Assembly: GCA_031264645.1 (NCBI GenBank)
Contig: JAISDR010000103.1
Coordinates: forward strand, 1 to 10,753
Reading direction: 5' to 3'
Source of the DNA: Prevotellaceae bacterium
Lineage (GTDB): Bacteria; Bacteroidota; Bacteroidia; Bacteroidales; UBA932
DNA: 10,753 nt
Below are positions 7,233 through 10,753 of this stretch, piece by piece. The notes below the pieces were generated by a model. That model saw only the letters and a list, made by a program, of their open reading frames with translations, was not told the origin of the DNA and did no database searches. Position 1 is the first letter of the stretch. Each line of letters opens with the position of its first letter. The translations under genes and the position numbers were made by a program.

Positions 7233-7269
7233 GTTACTGCGGAGTAGCTTTAAAATCTTGCCGAATCTA

Positions 7270-7617
7270 TTATAATTTATTATTGTCGTTTTTAAATTTT
7301 GCCAGTTGCTTCGTTAACTCTTCAATCGTTTTTTTATCATCTTCAATTGTTTTTTTATCATCTTCAATTGTTTTGTCTTTTTCTTCAATCACTTTTTTAT
7401 TTTCTTCAAGTTCTTTACTTTGTTCTTCTATCACTTTGCTCTGTTCTTCAATTGTTTCGTCTTTTGCCGCAAGACTCCGGTCTTTATCCTGAAGTACTTT
7501 TAAATAATCATCTTCCATTTCCATTTCTATCTGTATCTGTTCGTCTTCGCAAGCCATGCGGAGACGGCGGATGATGGGACGGTAAATCTCGGGGAAATCA
7601 TTTTCATTAACATTCAT
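7270..7617 (-). CDS. Small heptad-repeat, charged helical protein of unknown function
   Basis: This 115-residue protein has a short N-terminal block (MNVNENDFPEIYRPIIRRLR, then an acidic stretch). From about residue 45 to 107 it consists of consecutive seven-residue units such as KDETIEE, QSKVIEE, NKKVIEE and DKKTIED. Each unit has one Ile or Leu at its fifth position but polar residues elsewhere, so it may be a weak coiled coil or a charged single alpha helix. There is no signal peptide, membrane segment or catalytic motif. Similar KD/EE heptad tails are found at the C-termini of Rpn/PD-(D/E)XK-type transposase-nucleases in Bacteroidales. A free-standing remnant of one is possible but unproven, since no nuclease domain is present. 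The start ATG lies 8 bases after the leuA stop, so it is co-transcribed with leuA. The gene is far more AT-rich than its neighbours (13 of 60 bases G+C at 7321-7380). Confidence 0.7.
   Translation of the reverse strand: MNVNENDFPEIYRPIIRRLRMACEDEQIQIEMEMEDDYLKVLQDKDRSLAAKDETIEEQSKVIEEQSKELEENKKVIEEKDKTIEDDKKTIEDDKKTIEELTKQLAKFKNDNNKL
7319..7465. repeat. 21-bp coding minisatellite, seven copies
   Basis: On the plus strand, seven contiguous 21-base units begin with TCTTCaa or TCTTCta at 7319, 7340, 7361, 7382, 7403, 7424 and 7445. The units at 7319 and 7340 are nearly identical along their whole length, and later ones diverge. Flanking sequence at 7298-7318 and 7466-7486 looks like older, degraded units. 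Each unit encodes one heptad of the minus-strand protein, so gain or loss of units stays in frame. The near-identity of some copies suggests expansion by slippage or unequal exchange. Confidence 0.9.
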
Positions 7618-7625
7618 GATATTTC

Positions 7626-9131
7626 TTATTTAATTTTCGATTCGAATTTATTTACGGCGTCTATGAACGCTTCCACGGAAGCCGTTACGATGTCGGTATT
7701 TGCCGCAAACCCGTAGTACACCTTGCCGTTATGTTCGACCTGTATATGAACCTTTCCCACGTCGTCGCTGCCCTTGGTGATAGCCTGTATCAGAAACTCC
7801 TGTATCGTCATTTGACGCCGGATAATCTCCATCACGGCTTTCATCGAAGCGTCTATCGGACCGTTGCCCGAGGCGGTGGATTCAAACTTTTCTCCGGCAA
7901 TATCTATCCTGATGGTTGCCACCTGCCGCACGCGTTTCCCGCAAAGCACCTGCAAATAGTCGAGCTTTATCCTTTTCGGAACGCTGTCCCTTTCCCCGAC
8001 AAGCGCAAGGATATCGCTGTCCGTAAGGCTCTTTTTCCTGTCCGCCAGAAGAAGGAACTGCTGATACGCCTCGTCCAGCTTTTCCTGCGACATGTTGACG
8101 ACGCCAAGAACGGCGAGCCTGTGTTTCAGTGCGGCTCTTCCGCTTCGCGCCGTCAGCACGATGGAACTGTCGTCGATGCCCACGTCCTTCGGGTCGATGA
8201 TTTCGTAGTTCTCCCTGTTCTTGAGGACGCCGTCCTGATGTATGCCCGACGAGTGGGCAAAGGCGTTGCGTCCGACAATAGCCTTGTTCGGCTGTACGGG
8301 CATGTTCATCAAAGTCGATACGAGCTTGCTTGTTTCCCAAATATTCCGGGTTTTGATGTTTGTCTCGACTTCAAATTCCCTGTGGCTTTTGATTGCCATG
8401 ACGACTTCCTCGAGAGCGGTGTTTCCCGCCCGTTCGCCGATTCCGTTTATTGTAACCTCCACCTGGCGCGCGCCGTTAAGGACTCCGGCAAGCGAGTTTG
8501 CAGTCGCCATCCCGAGGTCGTTGTGGCAGTGCGTGGAAATGACAGCCCTGTGTATGTTGCCGACGTTTTCCATCAGGTACCTGATTTTGGACGCATAGTC
8601 CGAAGGCAGGCAGTAGCCCGTCGTGTCGGGGATATTGACCACCGTGGCGCCGGCTTTGATTACGGCTTCGACGACGCGCGCCAGATATTCGTTCTCCGTG
8701 CGTCCGGCGTCTTCGGCGTAAAATTCGACGTCTTCGACAAACTTTTTCGCGTATTTCACTGCCGCGACAGCACGCTCGACAATTTCGTCCTGCGTGCTGT
8801 TCAGCTTGTACTGAATGTGGTAAACCGATGTTCCTATGCCCGTGTGTATGCGTTTTCTTTTAGCCTGCTGAAGGGCTTCGGCGGCGACCTCGATATCCTT
8901 TTCCACCGCGCGGGTGAGGGCGCATATCACGGGCCAGGTTACCGCCCTGGACAGCTCGACCACGGAATTGAAATCTCCGGGACTCGAGACCGGAAATCCA
9001 GCCTCGATAACGTCCACGCCAAGAGATTCGAGGGCTTTTGCTACTTCGATTTTTTCAACCGTGTTCAGCTGGCATCCGGGAACCTGCTCCCCGTCGCGCA
9101 GGGTAGTGTCAAAAATATATAACCTGTCCAT
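7626..9131 (-). CDS. leuA: 2-isopropylmalate synthase
   Basis: This 501-residue cytosolic enzyme condenses acetyl-CoA with 2-ketoisovalerate, the first committed step of leucine synthesis. The N-terminal HMGL-like TIM barrel (about 1-270) has [12 protein letters not shown] (8-19, with the catalytic Arg12 and metal-ligand Asp13), STHCHNDLG (199-207, metal ligands His201 and His203) and [15 protein letters not shown] (229-243, with metal ligand Asn237). A helical linker with GIHQDG (296-301) follows. The C-terminal portion (about 385-501) matches the LeuA regulatory domain that binds leucine for feedback inhibition, including [12 protein letters not shown] (422-433). The length and intact regulatory domain fit LeuA better than homocitrate synthase; citramalate synthase cannot be fully excluded by motif reading. 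It lies 8 bases after ilvC and 8 bases before the heptad-repeat gene. Its G+C is high (37 of 60 at 8641-8700). Confidence 0.95.
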   Translation of the reverse strand: MDRLYIFDTTLRDGEQVPGCQLNTVEKIEVAKALESLGVDVIEAGFPVSSPGDFNSVVELSRAVTWPVICALTRAVEKDIEVAAEALQQAKRKRIHTGIGTSVYHIQYKLNSTQDEIVERAVAAVKYAKKFVEDVEFYAEDAGRTENEYLARVVEAVIKAGATVVNIPDTTGYCLPSDYASKIRYLMENVGNIHRAVISTHCHNDLGMATANSLAGVLNGARQVEVTINGIGERAGNTALEEVVMAIKSHREFEVETNIKTRNIWETSKLVSTLMNMPVQPNKAIVGRNAFAHSSGIHQDGVLKNRENYEIIDPKDVGIDDSSIVLTARSGRAALKHRLAVLGVVNMSQEKLDEAYQQFLLLADRKKSLTDSDILALVGERDSVPKRIKLDYLQVLCGKRVRQVATIRIDIAGEKFESTASGNGPIDASMKAVMEIIRRQMTIQEFLIQAITKGSDDVGKVHIQVEHNGKVYYGFAANTDIVTASVEAFIDAVNKFESKIK

Positions 9132-9139
9132 TCCCCGAT

Positions 9140-10186
9140 TTAATTATTTTCCGGTCTCAGTTTCCTGACCACGGCGCCGGTTCTCCACATTTCGCTTTCG
9201 CGCAGAGCTTTCAGTTCCGCGTCGAGCGTTTCCCTGTAATCTGCCTTCGAGTTGCTGTCTATCGAGCGCTGAGCCTCGTTTCCGCAGGCTACTTCCCTGT
9301 AGAGTTTTTCGAATACGGGTTTTGTCGCGTCGTGGAAGGGCGTCATCCAGTCGAGCGCTCCCCGCTGTGCAGTTGTCGAGCAGTTTGCATACATCCAGTC
9401 CATTCCGTTTTCGGCGAACAGCGGCATCAGCGACTGTGTCAGTTCCTCGACCGTTTCGTTGAAGGCTTCCGAGGGCGAGTGTCCGTTTTCGCGCAGTGTC
9501 TCGTACTGAGCGAGAAGGAGTCCCTGTATTGCTCCCATCAGCGTTCCGCGTTCCCCGGTGAGGTCGGAATAGACTTCGCGCTTGAAGTCCGTCTCGAACA
9601 GGTAGCCCGAGCCTACGCCTATGCCCAGCGCGATTGCCCGGTCGAAGGCTTTGCCCGTTGCATCCTGAAAGACGGCATAGCTCGAGTTCAGTCCGCGTCC
9701 TTCGAGGAACATCCGCCTCAGCGAGGTTCCCGAGCCTTTCGGCGCCACGAGGATGACGTCGACGTCGGCGGGCGGTATGATTCCGGTACGTTCCTTATAC
9801 GTAATCCCGAATCCGTGGGAGAAATACAGCGCCTTGCCGGCAGTGAGCGACGGCTTTATCCGCTGCCATACTTCAATCTGCGCGGCGTCCGACAGGAGGT
9901 ACTGTATGACCGTTCCCCTGCTGCATGCTTCTTCGATTTCGAAGAGCGTTTTGCCGGGCGTCCATCCGTCGGCTACAGCCTTGTCCCATGTTTTTCCGCC
10001 CTTCCGCTGTCCGACAATCACATTGAATCCATTGTCCCGCAGGTTCAGGGACTGTCCCGGTCCCTGCACTCCGTAACCGATCACTGCGATTACTTCGTCC
10101 TTTAATACTTCCTTAGCCCTGGAGAGGGGAAATTCTTCACGTGTTACAACGTTTTCCTCTACTCCTCCAAAATTCATTATTGCCAT
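9140..10186 (-). CDS. ilvC: Ketol-acid reductoisomerase
   Basis: This 348-residue cytosolic enzyme rearranges and reduces acetolactate and acetohydroxybutyrate with NAD(P)H and Mg2+, the second step shared by valine, isoleucine and leucine synthesis. The Rossmann domain has [11 protein letters not shown] (36-46) and the cofactor loop [13 protein letters not shown] (58-70). The catalytic His is probably in FSHGFG (122-127). The C-terminal knotted domain shows SDLTGERG (207-214, metal ligands Asp208 and Glu212), ETVEEL (244-249, with Glu244 and Glu248 as likely ligands) and [12 protein letters not shown] (269-280, substrate-binding Ser270). Size fits class I (short) enzymes. The start [13 protein letters not shown] was chosen because family members begin with a similar NFGG block; an ATG three codons in is an alternative. 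The gene lies 23 bases after the nitroreductase gene and 8 bases before leuA. The partner ilv genes (ilvB/N, ilvD) are not in the window. Confidence 0.95.
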   Translation of the reverse strand: MAIMNFGGVEENVVTREEFPLSRAKEVLKDEVIAVIGYGVQGPGQSLNLRDNGFNVIVGQRKGGKTWDKAVADGWTPGKTLFEIEEACSRGTVIQYLLSDAAQIEVWQRIKPSLTAGKALYFSHGFGITYKERTGIIPPADVDVILVAPKGSGTSLRRMFLEGRGLNSSYAVFQDATGKAFDRAIALGIGVGSGYLFETDFKREVYSDLTGERGTLMGAIQGLLLAQYETLRENGHSPSEAFNETVEELTQSLMPLFAENGMDWMYANCSTTAQRGALDWMTPFHDATKPVFEKLYREVACGNEAQRSIDSNSKADYRETLDAELKALRESEMWRTGAVVRKLRPENN

Positions 10187-10209
10187 AAATTTAAATACTT
10201 AAATATTTT

Positions 10210-10722
10210 TTAAAAACTTTCTTTTATTATTATTTCATTCATGTTTTTCCGGATAAAATGCCTTGGATTCGGCGCTTCATCCGCCGAATATCCCGCGAAC
10301 AGCAGGTTTACCGGTTCCAGATTTCCGGGAATCTTAAATTCTTCCCTGATGATTTCCGGGTCGAAATTGCATACCCAGACGCTTCCAAGTCCCAGTTCCG
10401 CAGCCTGAAGCATGATGTGATCGGTTACTATGCTTGCGTCGATGTCCCCGGATTTCTTTTGGTCGAAGGGACGTTTCCAGCACTGCTCATGATCGGAGCA
10501 TACAATTATAGCCAAAGGCGCATCAGGTGTTTTGTACGCCTTTTTCAGTTTTTCCAGACCTTCGTCACTCTCGATAACAAGCAGTTTGAACGGCTGACTG
10601 TTACATGCCGTGGGCGCAATCCTTCCCGCTTCGAGAATTTGCTGCAGCTTCTCCGGCTCAACTTTTCTTGCAGTATACTTTCTTGCAGAAAATCTTTTAG
10701 TCGCTAATTCTATAAATTTCAT
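10210..10722 (-). CDS. Nitroreductase-family FMN-dependent oxidoreductase
   Basis: This 170-residue protein is at the short end of the nitroreductase family, whose members are soluble, usually homodimeric FMN enzymes using NAD(P)H on nitro-compounds, quinones or unknown natural substrates. The N-terminus has the FMN-phosphate motif KRFSARKY (9-16), followed by APTACNSQPFK (36-46). The middle has a helix rich in Ala and Leu leading to ELGLGSVWVCNFDPE (109-123), the FMN-ring-binding GLGSVWV block. It ends with RKNMNEIIIKE (158-168), equivalent to the C-terminal RK-P-x-x-E-I segment of relatives. Cys40, Cys75, Cys81 and Cys118 are present but form no known cluster motif. It is the first gene of the minus-strand cluster inside the window, with a TAnnTTTG promoter box just upstream. 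The physiological substrate is unknown, and a link to branched-chain amino acid synthesis is not implied by the sequence. Confidence 0.88.
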   Translation of the reverse strand: MKFIELATKRFSARKYTARKVEPEKLQQILEAGRIAPTACNSQPFKLLVIESDEGLEKLKKAYKTPDAPLAIIVCSDHEQCWKRPFDQKKSGDIDASIVTDHIMLQAAELGLGSVWVCNFDPEIIREEFKIPGNLEPVNLLFAGYSADEAPNPRHFIRKNMNEIIIKESF

Positions 10723-10733
10723 AATTTTTTGTG

Positions 10734-10741
10734 CAAATGTA
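10734..10741 (-). promoter_or_regulatory. Putative -7 promoter box (TAnnTTTG) for the nitroreductase-ilvC-leuA cluster
   Basis: Read on the minus strand, 10741 to 10734 is TACATTTG, an exact match to the Bacteroidota -7 consensus and identical to the box before the phosphorylase gene. It ends 11 bases before the ATG at 10722, implying a very short leader. The matching -33 element would lie about 20 bases further out, beyond the window edge, so it cannot be checked here. Confidence 0.5.
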
Positions 10742-10753
10742 ATGCAATTTTTT

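Noticed and set aside
7731..9122. A 463-codon open frame antisense to leuA
   Set aside because: It lies wholly inside the well-supported leuA gene, has no recognisable domain and follows from the G+C-rich codon use of leuA.

Overview
The window looks like chromosomal DNA from a Bacteroidota bacterium, most likely order Bacteroidales. Three things point there. The left edge holds the C-terminal part of a PorP/SprF-type outer-membrane protein of the type IX secretion system. There are TAnnTTTG promoter boxes of the Bacteroidota type in front of two transcription units. Start codons have AT-rich leaders with little or no Shine-Dalgarno sequence. No phage, plasmid, CRISPR, rRNA or tRNA signature was seen.

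Layout. Positions 1-708 (+) hold the truncated PorP/SprF gene, closed by a very clear intrinsic terminator (743-774). Positions 860-2511 (+) form a two-gene unit: a uridine/purine phosphorylase-family enzyme and a zinc-ribbon SAM-dependent methyltransferase. Positions 2512-2943 are a 432-bp gap between convergent genes. It is filled with palindromic and tandemly repeated DNA (a 42-bp unit) and has no convincing gene. Positions 2944-10722 (-) form one long co-directional cluster. In transcription order it contains a nitroreductase-family flavoprotein, ilvC, leuA, a small heptad-repeat protein, a membrane-anchored MutS-family ATPase, and mutS2.

How the genes work together. IlvC and LeuA are enzymes of branched-chain amino acid synthesis: IlvC acts on acetohydroxy acids, and LeuA commits 2-ketoisovalerate to leucine. 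The other ilv/leu genes are not in the window. Downstream of them, with gaps of 37 bp or less and one ATGA overlap, lie two MutS-family ATPases that lack the mismatch-recognition domain. One is the Smr-tailed MutS2 and the other carries predicted transmembrane segments. The ATGA overlap suggests that the two MutS-type proteins are co-translated.

Most genes here are recognisable housekeeping or accessory metabolic genes. The parts most worth a second look are the palindromic 42-bp tandem repeat between the convergent genes, the membrane MutS/MutS2 pair, and the 21-bp minisatellite that encodes the heptad-repeat protein. I did not find a strong case for an entirely new defence or mobile system.
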